DNA of 64,000 nt from Nipponacmea schrenckii (lineage: Eukaryota; Mollusca; Gastropoda; Lottiidae). A program made the translations under genes and the position numbers. Position 1 is the first letter of the stretch; each line of letters starts with the position of its first letter. Shown here in pieces: positions 10,866 through 21,600 of this stretch. The notes under the pieces are model-generated. The model was not told where the DNA came from and made no database searches. It was given only the letters and a program-made list of their open reading frames with translations. The DNA is taken from the NCBI GenBank assembly GCA_030562195.1, contig JAUJPP010000002.1:4836001-4900000 (forward strand), in the 5' to 3' direction.

Positions 10866-12315
10866 GAAATAAAAATTAGGTCTGATTCCTAGGCCCGTGC
10901 TTTCCCGGAGCTACGAGATAGTAGTTTCCACCCCTCTATCGAAACTTTTTATGTGTAGCATTTTTATGCTTAACTTTATGTGTAAACATATTGTTTTGTT
11001 TTATGTCCTTGTCCCTTATCTTACATGTTATTCATAATTTTGTCACGTCCACTCTCACGTCCGTCCCTTCACAGTATTCAAGTCTGTCCAAATATCATAT
11101 AGTCCGTTCGTCACTTACTCATTCCAGTCCGTCTGTTAACTTATGAGTATATTTATATCACTCGAAATCTCATGGCTGATATCAGTATTATATCTGAAAT
11201 GCCAAGGTTTAGGCTATCCTAATAAAAGAAGAGATGTTCCTAACTTATCAAAATCTAATAACTACAGCATATACTGTATTACCAGTTGATAGGTGATATG
11301 ATGATAATTTTTAAAAAATTAAAAAAAAAAAAACTCGACTTCCGGTTTAGCCTCAATGACGTAATTACGTAACTTCTCACTTCCGGTCAGAGATAGAATT
11401 TCCGGTTTTGTTTTATTTGATAATAGAAATCATTCTAAGATCAACTGTAGATTTAGAATTTCTGTACCTTTTACCAGGTTGTCTGCAAACTCATCCGAGA
11501 ATCGCAAAAAAAAAAAAAATAGAGCCGTCGGAACGGTACTGAGCAGTATGGTGGCCCACGAGTCTAATAGCAGAATTATATAAACTTCTTGTGTTTCAGA
11601 ATGCAAATTAACATTTTTTTTTTTTAAATTTCATTTCAAAATAATTTTCATTCTAATTTCATTTTTTTTTAATCTATTCATGTAAAAATTAACATTTTTT
11701 TTTATTTATTTAACATTTCATCTTTTTTTTTTTAAATTAAATAAAAAGAAAAAAGAAAAACAATTTCATCGAGCCCAGTGATACAATAGTGTCTTGACTA
11801 TCCAGTCTTTGATAGTCTTGATTATTCAGTCCTTGTCAATAGCCCATAGTGCTTAAGTCTGGAGAATCGAGTCTACGCCCAACATTTATCAAAACTGAAA
11901 ATTACACAATTTAAAGGTAAGATATTTCAAAACATTACTCCTATGAACTAGAATTAGACCTGTGATCATTTAACATCTAGCACGGAGAAACCCATGGGCA
12001 TAACACTTGGTACTGTCACTGAAAAAATATTATTCCTTTCTTGAATTCTTCATTCATTCTATGCCATACAGCTGATCTACACACACTAGTGGACGGAGTA
12101 GGCCTACTGTACTAGTACTAGTCTTGTATGGGTTATAGTCAAAAGGTCCCCATGCCGAAAGTTCCCTAAAGATGAAGTCAAGGCGTCTCCGAAGCAAAAG
12201 TCAAAAGGTCCAAAGCACAAGTCAAAAGGCCCCCAGAAAAAATATATAGGCCTAGTCTTGATTTATTTCATCATTTTATTGATAATTGATTTTCGTTGGC
12301 CATTTCAGTTCTTCC

Positions 12316-12438
12316 ATGACTGCCAGAATACGGAATGAAAATTGGAAACAAGATGACAATCTGAAGTCAGATTTGTTGAAGTATGTGGAAAAGAATTTGA
12401 AGAAAGAAGAAATTTTAGCTTTTGTTTCGGAAAGCTAG
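12316..12438 (+). pseudogene. integrase-like transposase N-terminal fragment, inverted copy
   Basis: Same 40-codon MTARIRN frame as at 1811-1933, on the plus strand. The frame beyond the TAG stays open through PQYAWSYSTL to about 12495. Confidence 0.45.
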
Positions 12439-12616
12439 CCTCAGTATGCTTGGAGCTACAGTACATTAAGCCTTAGACTATCCTACTTTGAAGGGTCTTC
12501 CTTGGGGGAAATGCGAGAGCAAAAAAGGGGTGTAGAAGTTTTTTTGGGGAAACGATTTTAAAAAATGCCGTTTTTCTGATTTTATTTCTTTGAAATTTGG
12601 CTTTATTGCGTGATTC

Positions 12617-13356
12617 ATGGATTATTTAAATGCAGGGGGGTATCAAAACACGGAATAAAGCTATATTTGTCAACAGCAATAATCATAAAAACGGCATTTT
12701 TGAAAATTGTGTACGACAGTCTTATATAGCCGAAGGAAAAAATAATAAACTCATCATTGTTCATTTTGATGTTTATTTAACAAAAAATATAAAGTGAGTA
12801 ATAGTTAATAAATAATATTCAGTATTACATCACAATCATAAATCATGTCTAACATTAGAGACAAGCAAATATATGAAAGTTGGAAGGACATCCAAGATAT
12901 AATCGGGCCTGCCAGAAACTGGCCTCGGTTTTTCAGAAGACTGTTTTGGACGAAACATTTGAACCACGGAACAGAATTATGATATCCACATTTGTCTATG
13001 TCAACGGAATGAATCCGTCTCAATTTTATTTTTGGGCAGATATGCTGAACTTGGCACGAGATAAAGCGGTTGACAACCACTTTAAAGCTCTTTTTGCATT
13101 TTGCATTCGACTGGGAATGGTCATCGGATGATGACTTTAAAAAAAAAATCAAATGAATATTTTAACTGTATCTTTTCTATGTCTGCCACCAACTGACTAA
13201 ATTACTGTATAAGAACAGTTACCCAGCACGTGCAGCACTTCCATTGCGCATATAAATTGCGCATGACGTCATGACCTGTACCGGCCTGAATCATTCGGCC
13301 AGTAAACCCCGTAAAACATATCTTTACAGACCCCCCTGCATTTAAATAATCCGCGG
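12617..13356. mobile_element. TIR-bounded small element, inverted copy
   Basis: Clear 22-bp inverted ends: GGATTATTTAAATGCAGGGGGG at 12618 and its complement at about 13335-13356. About 740 bp. It encloses the frameshifted 95-codon ORF. The same ends bound the equivalent element in the direct units. Confidence 0.6.
12845..13129 (+). pseudogene. frameshifted copy of the 95-aa ORF
   Basis: Homologous to the MSNIRDK ORFs of the direct units, but a single-base deletion in the region encoding LNHWNR (GAACCACGG here, GAACCACTGG there) shifts the frame. Confidence 0.6.
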
Positions 13357-14116
13357 ATTATTTAGTGGGATTATGCCACTCATTTTTAAAAAGAACATGA
13401 GAATTTAAAGACTTCACAAACAGAATCTTTGCACTGTTTACCTTTTTCATATCAAGCTGTCCGACAACAAAGGATTTATCTGAATTATGTCCCATGGAAT
13501 ATTTTTTTAATTTTTAATATTATATTGTTTACTCAATTTTTCCTTTATAAAAGAGGACAACTATATCATAGCTTCCGTACAAATTCCTAACTGAAGACAC
13601 CCGAAACCACGATGTCTTTTTGTCTTGATTTTTTTTATAAAACTATTTCATTGTATATTCTATGTATTTAGCAAAAACCTTCAGAAAGGTAATCTTGTTT
13701 TAACTATATGTATATTACACTTTCAGAATTTTTGAAGGTTACGATATTTCCGCTCTCTTTATTGGCTTCTTAATCTTTTATTTCAATGATAACTAAAATA
13801 TGATTATTTATTTTCTTAAATATCACAATGAAAATACTAGAGGCATAATAATGGTTAACAACACTAAACTTACCATGGGTAACTCGAAACTTTTTATGTG
13901 TAGCATTTTTATGCTTAACTTTATGTATAAACATATTGTTTTGTTTTATGTACTTGTCCCTTATCTTACATGTTATTCATAATTTTGTCACGTCCACTCT
14001 CACGTCCGTCCATTCACAGTATTCAAGTCTGTCCAAATATCATATAGTCCGTTCGTCACTTACTCATTCCCGTCCGTCTGTTAACTTATGAGTATATTTA
14101 TATCACTCGAAATCTC

Positions 14117-14236
14117 ATGGCTGATATCAGTATTATATCTGTAAATTGCCAAGGTTTAGGCTATCCTAATAAAAGAAGAGATGTTCCTAACTTATCAAAA
14201 TCTAATAACTACAGCATATACTGTATTACCAGTTGA
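14117..14236 (+). pseudogene. LINE ORF2 endonuclease N-terminus, inverted copy
   Basis: Same 39-codon MADISII frame as at 15-134. The other inverted copy, starting at 11172, has lost two bases after the ISV region and is out of frame. Confidence 0.58.
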
Positions 14237-14880
14237 TAGGTGATATGATGATAATTTTTAAAAAAATTTAAAAAAAACAAAACTCGACTTCCGGTTTAGC
14301 CTCAATGACGTAATTACGTAACTCTTCCGGTCAGAGATAGAATTTCCGGTTTTGTTTTATTTGATAATAGAAATCATTCTAAGATCAACTGTAGATTTAG
14401 AATTTCTGTACCTTTTACCAGGTTGTCTGCAAACTCATCCGAGAATCGCAAAAAAAAAAAATAGAGCCGTCGGAACGGTACTGAGCAGTATGGTGGCCCA
14501 CGAGTCTAATAGCAGAATTATATAAACTTCTTGTGTTTCAGAATGCAAATTAACATTTTTTTTTTAAATTTCATTTCAAAATAATTTACTAATCATTACT
14601 CCTATGAACTAGAATTAGACCTGTGATCATCTTAACATGTAGCACGGAGAAACCCATGGGCATAACACTTGGTACTGTCACTGTAAAAATATTATTCCTT
14701 TCTTGAATTCTTCATTCATTCTATGCCATGATGATTGATCCATAACACAGCTGATCTACACACACTAGTGGACGGAGTAGGCCTACTGTAGTACTAGTCT
14801 TGTATGGGTTATAGTCAAAAGGTCCCCATGCCGAAAGTTCCCTAAAGATGAAGTCAAAGCCTCTCCGAAGCAAAAGTCAA

Positions 14881-15726
14881 ATCAATCTATCAAAACCCTG
14901 ATACTTTATCTAAAAAATGTTGGGAACAGAATTTTGATTTTCGAATTTGAATTTTTTTTATGCCCGTTCGAATTTTTCAAAAATTTAAAACTCTATATCT
15001 CGTGACCTTGACCTTCAATGACCTTGACATTTGAGATGTAGAATGTCCTTGACCTCAGCTGTCTATAGATGTGCTGATATTGCATGACAAATATTAACTT
15101 CCGGTTTTATAGCCCACCGAAATCTGACTATTTTGCAATTTTGGACGGTTATATTACACTTTTGGGCTCTAATGTTCGGATCGATCTGAAATTTACAGGA
15201 TATAGATAAATACGCAACACAATTAAAAATATATCATCAAAATTTTTTGATCACTTCCGGTTTGGGCATGGGGACTTCCGGTTTTTTATCTCATTTCAGG
15301 CGACCCTACATCCCGTGTAATTCAAGAATGTAAGCAAAAACAGTATATATTAGCTATACAAAATAATTTGTATCCCCCGAGAAGAAAAAATTCCAATTGC
15401 TAGTTGCGCATGCGCCATTTTTCCGAGAATGGCAAATTTTCTTTAAAATTTAATTAGTCCGTCATTTATTATTTATGCCCGTTTGAATTTTTTAAAAATT
15501 TGAAATTCTAAATCTTGTGACCTTCACCTTCAATGACCTTGAAATTTTCCATATAGAATGGCCTTGACATCAGCTGTCTATAGATCTAACAATATTGTTA
15601 CGCTTGTTCCACAATTGGAGGCTGAAAAGTACCGGAATTGAAAGCTAGCAGGTTAGAAGTTTCAAAATGTTCGAAATCCATGGGATAACGCATAGTTGCC
15701 ACGCTCGGAGCTGTTCACAGTTCTAG
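14881..15726. repeat. diverged AGGTCA-type non-coding repeat
   Basis: Two diverged copies (about 14930-15100 and 15465-15600) of a module with TGCCCGTTCGAATTTTT, GTGACCTTGACCTTCAATGACCTTGA, AGCTGTCTATAGAT and a following CTTCCGGTTT. It is related in style to the 33-40 kb repeats. No coding capacity seen. Confidence 0.6.
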
Positions 15727-15927
15727 TTGATAATTGATTTTCGTTGGCCATTTCAGTTCTTCCATGACTGCCAGAATACGGAATGAAAATTGGAAACAAT
15801 ATGACAATCTGAAGTCAGATTTGTTGAAGTATGTGGAAAAGAATTTGAAGAAAGAAGAAATTTTAGCTTTTGTTTCGGAAAGCTAGCCTCAGTATGCTTG
15901 GAGCTACAGTACATTAATCCTTAGACT
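15727..15927 (-). repeat. short partial copy of the 2.93-kb repeat
   Basis: Matches about 12280-12480, including the complete transposase-like 40-codon frame (15764-15886). It stops at CCTTAGACT, where the Polinton-like terminal hairpin begins; the uninterrupted repeat reads on as ATCCTACTTTG. Confidence 0.85.
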
Positions 15928-16018
15928 AGTAGTAATAGAACTTACAGATATCCGGCACCCCTCCGCTTCGCTCCGCTCCGCTCCGAGCTACCGGATATCT
16001 GTAAGTTCTATTACTACT
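15928..16018. repeat. left terminal palindrome (hairpin) of the element
   Basis: A perfect 28-bp inverted repeat (15928-15955 and 15991-16018; starts AGTAGTAATAG, ends CCGG at the loop) around a 35-nt loop made largely of CCGCT/CGCTC pentamers. It starts exactly where the flanking repeat is interrupted. The outer base pairs and the Rep-independent gene set do not match any standard short TIR. The design resembles hairpin ends of parvoviruses more than the long simple TIRs of typical Polintons. Confidence 0.85.
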
Positions 16019-16056
16019 ATTTGCCCACCCGCCCTCCCTTTTTAAATAACCAAAAA

Positions 16057-16496
16057 ATGTCTTTAATAAACATTCACTCCCCTACAACTTATTTCGGATC
16101 AGGAGACATTCAAAAATCTCTAACTAAACTTCCCGGTTTTCCATGGGCTAAATATAAAGGTGAGAACATCTTCCAGGTCATAATTACACTGGTCCGGGAA
16201 CTAGGTTAGATTTACGATTGGATGAAAATGATAATCCAAAACCAGGTGAAGAACCTGTTAATAGAGTTGATGCTGCTGCACTTAAACACGACAAACTATA
16301 CAGAAATGAAGACTTACAATTTCGACACGAAGCAGATAAACAAATGATTAAAGAATTAGAATCCATTTCAAATCCTACTTTTAGAGAAAAGGTTGAAAGA
16401 GCATTAATCATAAGATTATTAAAATCAAAAATGAAATTAGGTATGGGATTAGCAGATGAAATTCATAAAGAATTCAGAAAAACTAAAAACTTTTAA
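16057..16496 (+). pseudogene. PLA2-domain protein (parvovirus VP1-like), left arm, frameshifted
   Basis: The N-terminal part (from MSLINIH at 16057) and the C-terminal part (16218-16496) are in different frames because one A is missing near 16162 compared with the right arm. The DNA between keeps the calcium-loop region (YTGPGT) and the catalytic HD dyad (within AALKHDKLY), the signature of the secreted-PLA2-like domain of parvovirus VP1 N-termini. In parvoviruses that domain breaches the endosomal membrane during entry; here the role is inferred. The C-terminal 90 residues are a charged helix-rich tail. It ends just before the integrase. Confidence 0.75.
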
Positions 16497-16499
16497 AAA

Positions 16500-17208
16500 G
16501 TGAAAGTATTTGCCAAAGACGATATATGGTCTGCAGATTTAATTAATATGCCCCCAGAAAGAGGTTATAAATATTGCTTAACAGTTATAGATTTATATAC
16601 AAGATACGCTTGGGTTATTCCTCTAAAAAACAAAACAGGTCTAACTGTTAAAAAAGCATTTGAAACAATAATGAAACATAGAAAACCCAAAAAGTTATGG
16701 GTAGATCAAGGAACAGAATTTTATAATAAAAATATGAAATCTCTAGGGTTTGAAATTTACAGTACATATAACGAAGGTAAAGCTGTAGTTATTGAGAGAT
16801 TTGAAAAACAAATTATTCAAAAAGTTCACAGAATTGAATTCTCAAAAATGGCTTAAAATATTACCTATTGTTGTCGATGAATATAATAATAAAATTCATT
16901 CATCTATAAAAGTTACTCCTACAGAAGCTTCAAAAAATCCAGATATTATAAAATCAATTAACACACAAAACAATTTTGAAAATGAGAATTTAAATATTAA
17001 ACGCAAATTTAAAGTTGGAGATAGAGTTCGTATTTATAAATATAAAAGTAAATTCGAAAAAGGTTATGTTGGATATTGGACGAATGAAATCTTTATTATT
17101 GATAAAGTTAATAAAACTTCACCACCAACTTACAGTTTAGTAGATTTACACGGTGAAGAAATCTTGGGCAGAGTTTATCAAAACGAACTTCAAAAAACTG
17201 ATTTCTAA
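16500..17208 (+). pseudogene. DDE integrase (Polinton type), left arm, frameshifted
   Basis: Retroviral-type integrase core: IWSADLINMP (first Asp), KLWVDQGTEF (second Asp) and VIERF (Glu), then YNNKIHSSIKVTPTEA and an SH3-like C-terminal region (KVGDRVRIYK ... FEKGYVGYW). This is the profile of the F54H12.3/Maverick integrase. Shortly after the catalytic Glu the frame shifts: the first ORF runs 16500-16856 and the second 16792-17208, and the right arm reads straight through. The 5' end abuts the PLA2 protein; a stop separates them here, but on the right arm the two are in one frame. No N-terminal HHCC zinc domain is seen. Confidence 0.85.
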
Positions 17209-17211
17209 AAA

Positions 17212-17652
17212 ATGATTACATTCGAAGAATTCTTACAAAAATACGGAACAGATACTACCACAAATTTTCAATTAATCAGATGGGCAGAAGAATTAAACAT
17301 AAAACCTTTTTACTACTGTATGCGTGATGAAATATCATCTCTTAAAAATAAAACAAAATTCTATGCTATATCTAATATCCATACTTCAGATCAAAAAGGC
17401 GTCCATCATTCTGCTTTATTCAAAGGGGATTCGATGTATTTTTTCGATTCGTATGGATTAGATCCAACTAAAGAAATAATCGATTTGAATTGTGGTCCGA
17501 TCAAATGTTCTACTTTTCAAATTCAAAAACCAGGAGATAAATTTTGTGGACAACTTTCACTTTGGGTTTTATATCAATTAAGTTTAGGTAAACCATTTGA
17601 ACAAATAGTATTAAATCTTTGTTTAAAAAAATGGCAAATAAATTTGGTCTAG
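17212..17652 (+). CDS. adenain-like cysteine protease, left arm, intact
   Basis: 146 residues starting MITFEEFLQKYG three bases after the integrase stop. The catalytic triad of the adenovirus-protease (Ulp1-like) fold is visible: His65/66 in GVHHSAL, Asp79 in FFDSYG, Cys112 in FCGQLSLW. Family members mature virion proteins; Polintons and adintoviruses encode one. It is somewhat shorter than adenain (about 200 aa) but complete in these motifs. The last codons overlap the start of the fibre gene in another frame. This is the only complete copy; the right-arm copy lost the His/Asp segment. Confidence 0.85.
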   Translation: MITFEEFLQKYGTDTTTNFQLIRWAEELNIKPFYYCMRDEISSLKNKTKFYAISNIHTSDQKGVHHSALFKGDSMYFFDSYGLDPTKEIIDLNCGPIKCSTFQIQKPGDKFCGQLSLWVLYQLSLGKPFEQIVLNLCLKKWQINLV

Positions 17653-18361
17653 GAAACTTAAAGAATGAAGTTCCTACATTAACGCTTAGTAAATTCAAAC
17701 CATATTTTGTAGATCAAACTGGAGACACACTTCAAGGTGATATAGATATGAATAATTTCAAAATAACTAATTTAAAATTTCCTCAACATAAAAAAGATGC
17801 AATAAATAAAGCTTATTTAACTCAAACAACTAAAAGTTTACATCAAAAAATAACTGTATTAGATAAAGATAGTAAAAACCAATTAGAAAACCATCAAAAA
17901 CTTTTAGATTCACATCATAAAAAACTAGAAAGTTATCAACAACAATTAGCTAATATAGTCGATAAAACTCAGTTGGATAGAATAAATTTATTAATATCAC
18001 AACTAGACGAAAAAATTACAAAACAAAAATCAGATATTAAACAACTGATAGGTAACATTAAACCAGGTATAAATGAGGAAAGATTGAAACAAGAATTATA
18101 TAATCTTGAAACGAAACTAAATGATGATAATGAACTAACAGAAATTAAAACCTATATTCAACAACAATTAGTTAATGTGGTTGATAAATCTCAATTACAA
18201 AATTTAAATTTATTAATATCTCAACTAGACGATAAAATTACAAAGCAAAAATTAGATATTAAACAACTGACAAGTAACATTAAACCAGGTATAAGCGAAG
18301 AAAAATTAAAACAAGAATTAATTAATCTAGAGACGAAACTAAATGATAACAATGAACTAAC
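17631..18361 (+). pseudogene. fibre-like coiled-coil protein, left arm, 5' part
   Basis: The open frame runs from 17619, but the ATG at 17631 (MANKFGLG) is as likely a start. Near the N-terminus (residues 34-52 counted from 17619) is TGDTLQGDIDMNNFKITNL followed by P...DAINKAYL, a pattern seen in phage tail-fibre shafts (D-M-Q-G-x-L-D-M-...-K-I-x-N-L ... DA-x-K-Y). Then come helical repeats of 74 aa (QQL-N-VDK-QL ... NIKPGI-EE-LKQEL), first at about residues 108-181. I infer an elongated trimeric or dimeric fibre. The gene is split at 18361 by the LINE; it resumes at 22621. Confidence 0.7.
18349..18361. repeat. target-site duplication of the LINE, left copy
   Basis: ACAATGAACTAAC, repeated at 22621-22633 directly after the poly(A). 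The undisturbed sequence is seen in sister repeats of the fibre gene. Confidence 0.85.
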
Positions 18362-18689
18362 TATAATTGTTAAAAGATAATCTTGGATTTTTGAAATCTG
18401 TTTTAATACAGATTAAATTAGACCATAAAATATGCTTTTTCAGGGAGATACATTATCGACTCCACCAGTAATTGTTATTCCATTCTTCCTGCTTCTTGTT
18501 TTCAAGAGCAACTATTAATGTGTAAATTATGTCAAGGATAGCTTTATATCTCTTTCTTTTCTTTATCTTATGTTCTTTCCCTATATTTTCTTTAAATTCA
18601 AATCTATTACCTTTGTATATGAGCCAAATTATTTTAAGCACCGACCATCTCACTCACACACATGATAACGAAACCACATATATAATATT

Positions 18690-21600
18690 ATGTCCATAAA
18701 AATATGTAGCTTCAACGCTCGTGGACTCAGAAATAATCATAAAAGAGCAGAAATCTTTACATGGCTAAAACAGACCAAATCTGATATTACTTTTCTACAA
18801 GAAACACATTCAGTACCTAGTGATGAAGACAAATGGTCAAATGAATGGGGTAATACTGCCTATTTTTCTCACTTAACTAACAACAGTTCTGGGGTAGCAA
18901 TTTTATTTCATAACGCCAAATTTCAAGAGATTGAACTATTACAAGAAATACCAGGTAGATATCTATCTTTAAAATTAACTAAAGATGATAGCCCACTTGT
19001 TATATCAAATGTATACGGGCCAAATATAGATAATCCAGATTTTTTTGAAAAAATCTTTTCAAAACTTTCAAACCATGAAACTTCCCCTTTCATTATAGGA
19101 GGTGATTTCAATTTTATAATGGACTTTGAATTAGATAAATTTGGGGGGCAACAAAAAACCAACGAAAAATCTAGGAAAACAATAATTCAATATATGGACT
19201 TACTGAATCTAAATGATGTTTACCGAACATTACATCCCTCTAAAAAGTGTTACACTTGGAAAAGAAATAAACCTATTATCTGTTCAAGATTGGACATGTT
19301 TTTTGCAACAAGTGATATTACCAATAAGATTACAGTATGTGATAGCCAACATGGTTATCGATCAGACCACAGCCTAATTTACCTTAAATTTAATCTAGAT
19401 AAACACAAAAAGGGGCCAGGATTCTTTAAAATAAGTCAATCATTACTTTTAGACTCAGAGTATATCGAAAATATTCGAAAACTGATCAAAGATTGCAAAG
19501 AAAAGTACCTCAATTGTGACCCACAAACTTTATGGGAATTAATTCAGTTAGATATACGAGGAGAAACTATCCAATATTCAAGTCGAAAAAAGAAAAGCGA
19601 CCTTAAAATTGAAAATGAACTGGAAGCAAAACAAAAACTCATTTTACAACGACAACCCATATCTTTCAAAGATTATAACGAAATCCAACATATCCAAATA
19701 AAACTAGAAGAATTAAATCAGCGCAAATTGGCAGGAGTTATGATGAGGGCGCGGGCAAAAAATCTTGTAGATCCTGAAAACTGCAGCAAATTTTACTTGA
19801 ATCTTGAATTGCGAAATAGCGAAAAAAAGATAATTTCTACTCTTTATAATAAATCTGATAACATTATAACCAATCCAAATGAAATCTTGCAAGAAGTCAA
19901 AATATTTTACGAAAACCTTTACGACTCTAAAACAATAATTGATAATGACTATGAACAACAAATAGATTATTTCTTTAAACAGTGTGAAGAAAACATTCCT
20001 AAGCTAACTGATACTGATCGATTCATCTGTGAAGGTTTAATAACAGATATAGAATGCAGAGAAGTTATAAAATCATTTAAAAATGGCAAATGTCCAGGAA
20101 GTAGTGGTATTTGTATTGAATTCTATAAAATTTTCTGGAAAGAAATAGGTCCTTTGGTTCTGAATTCTTTTAATGATTCTTTCAATAAAAATCAATTAAG
20201 TATTTCACAAAGACATGGAATTATATCATTGTTACCAAAATCAGACAAAGACACAAAATATATTAAAAACTGGCGACCTATAAGTCTTTTAAATTGTGAT
20301 TATAAAATATTAACTAAAGTAATAGCCAACAGAATTAAAAAAATTCTTAATACCATCATACATGAAGACCAGAAAGGCTTCATTAAAGGACGATACATTG
20401 GTGAAAACCTAAGAGAACTTTTTGATATAATAGATTATTTAGAAGAAAATAATGAAGAAGCAATGTTATTCCAAATTGATTTTCAAAAAGCTTTCGACTC
20501 TTTGCAATGGAACTTTATCGATAAAACAATTGATTTCTTTGGCTTTGGAAAAATGCTTAAAAGATGGATAAATATATTTTACACTAACATAACAAGTAGC
20601 GTTCTAAACAATGGATGGGCATCAAACCCTTTAGCAATCCACAGGGGAGTCAGACAGGGTTGCCCTCTATCGCCGTATATATTCATACTATGCGCAGAAA
20701 TACTAGCATCCGTTTTGAGAAATAATCCACTATATAAAGGCATACAAATTAATAACTCGACTAAAAAGATTTCACAATTTGCAGATGATACAACCCTGTT
20801 ATTAGACACTAAATTAACCACTTTGAAAACGGTTTTGAAAATACTTGACAATTTTGGCAAAATTAGTGGTCTAAAACCAAACTTAGAAAAATGCGAATTA
20901 GCTAGAATTGGGAGTATCACAAATCAAAATTTTCCATATGAAATTCCCAACAACATACGGCTCATAACAGATGTAATAAAAATTTTAGGTATATATATTC
21001 CAGTGAACAATAGACTACAAGACATCATTAAACTGAACTACGACAAAAAATTGGTAAAAATAAAAAACACATTAAATTTATTTAAAGGAAAAATTAAAAC
21101 TCTCAGAGGTAAAATAAGCATTATTAAATCATTAGCTCTTCCAAAAATTCTATACCAAATATCGATTTTACCAAATCCTCCGAAAGAATACCTAAAGGAA
21201 CTTGACCGGACTTTCTTTCAATTTATATGGGAAAATAAACCCGCAAAAATAAAACGAGAAATCTTGTGTTCTCCAATAGATAGTGGAGGGCTGAATGCTC
21301 CAGATATTTTCAATTTTACAAATGCAATAAAAATCTCATGGTCACATAAGTACTTCTCTTCAGCGAAAACTCATGTTTGGAAACATAGTATAAACAAACT
21401 TTTAAAAATAGATGATAAAATCAGTCCCTTTCAACTTAATCTCAATAGGAAAGACATAGAAAAATTAGGGATAAGAAACACATTCATCGAAGAAATACTT
21501 ATTGCTTATTCTAAAATAAACTACTGCAATAACATATCTAAGGATAGCATTATTTGGTATAATTCTAATATTAAAGTGAATAAAAAAGTTATCTTCTATA

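Larger units (their letters stand above)
9542..10941 (+). repeat. 283-bp tandem array with tRNA-like heads
   Basis: Five copies with a 282-283 bp period, nearly identical. Each contains a tRNA-like segment (A-box-like GGCTCAGTGGTTAGCG, B-box-like GGGTTCGAATCCC) followed by an AT-rich body. The array starts at the gap edge and ends abruptly at 10941, where an inverted copy of the 2.93-kb repeat begins. The unit looks like a tRNA-derived SINE that became tandemly amplified, an unusual arrangement for a retroposon. Confidence 0.85.
10942..14880 (-). repeat. inverted copies (about 1.3) of the 2.93-kb repeat
   Basis: Reverse complement of the 1-7407 repeat. It begins inside a unit, passes a unit boundary near 11303, runs through a full unit and re-enters a second partial one. 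It breaks off at 14880 after the sequence GAAGCAAAAGTCAA. It carries indels, including a deletion near 14585, so it is more diverged than the direct units are from each other. With the direct copies at 1-7407 it makes a large inverted repeat around the 7.4-10.9 kb block. Confidence 0.9.

Noticed and set aside
9542..10941. CRISPR-like array
   Set aside because: Repeats are long and contiguous with no unique spacers, and the sequence is eukaryotic.
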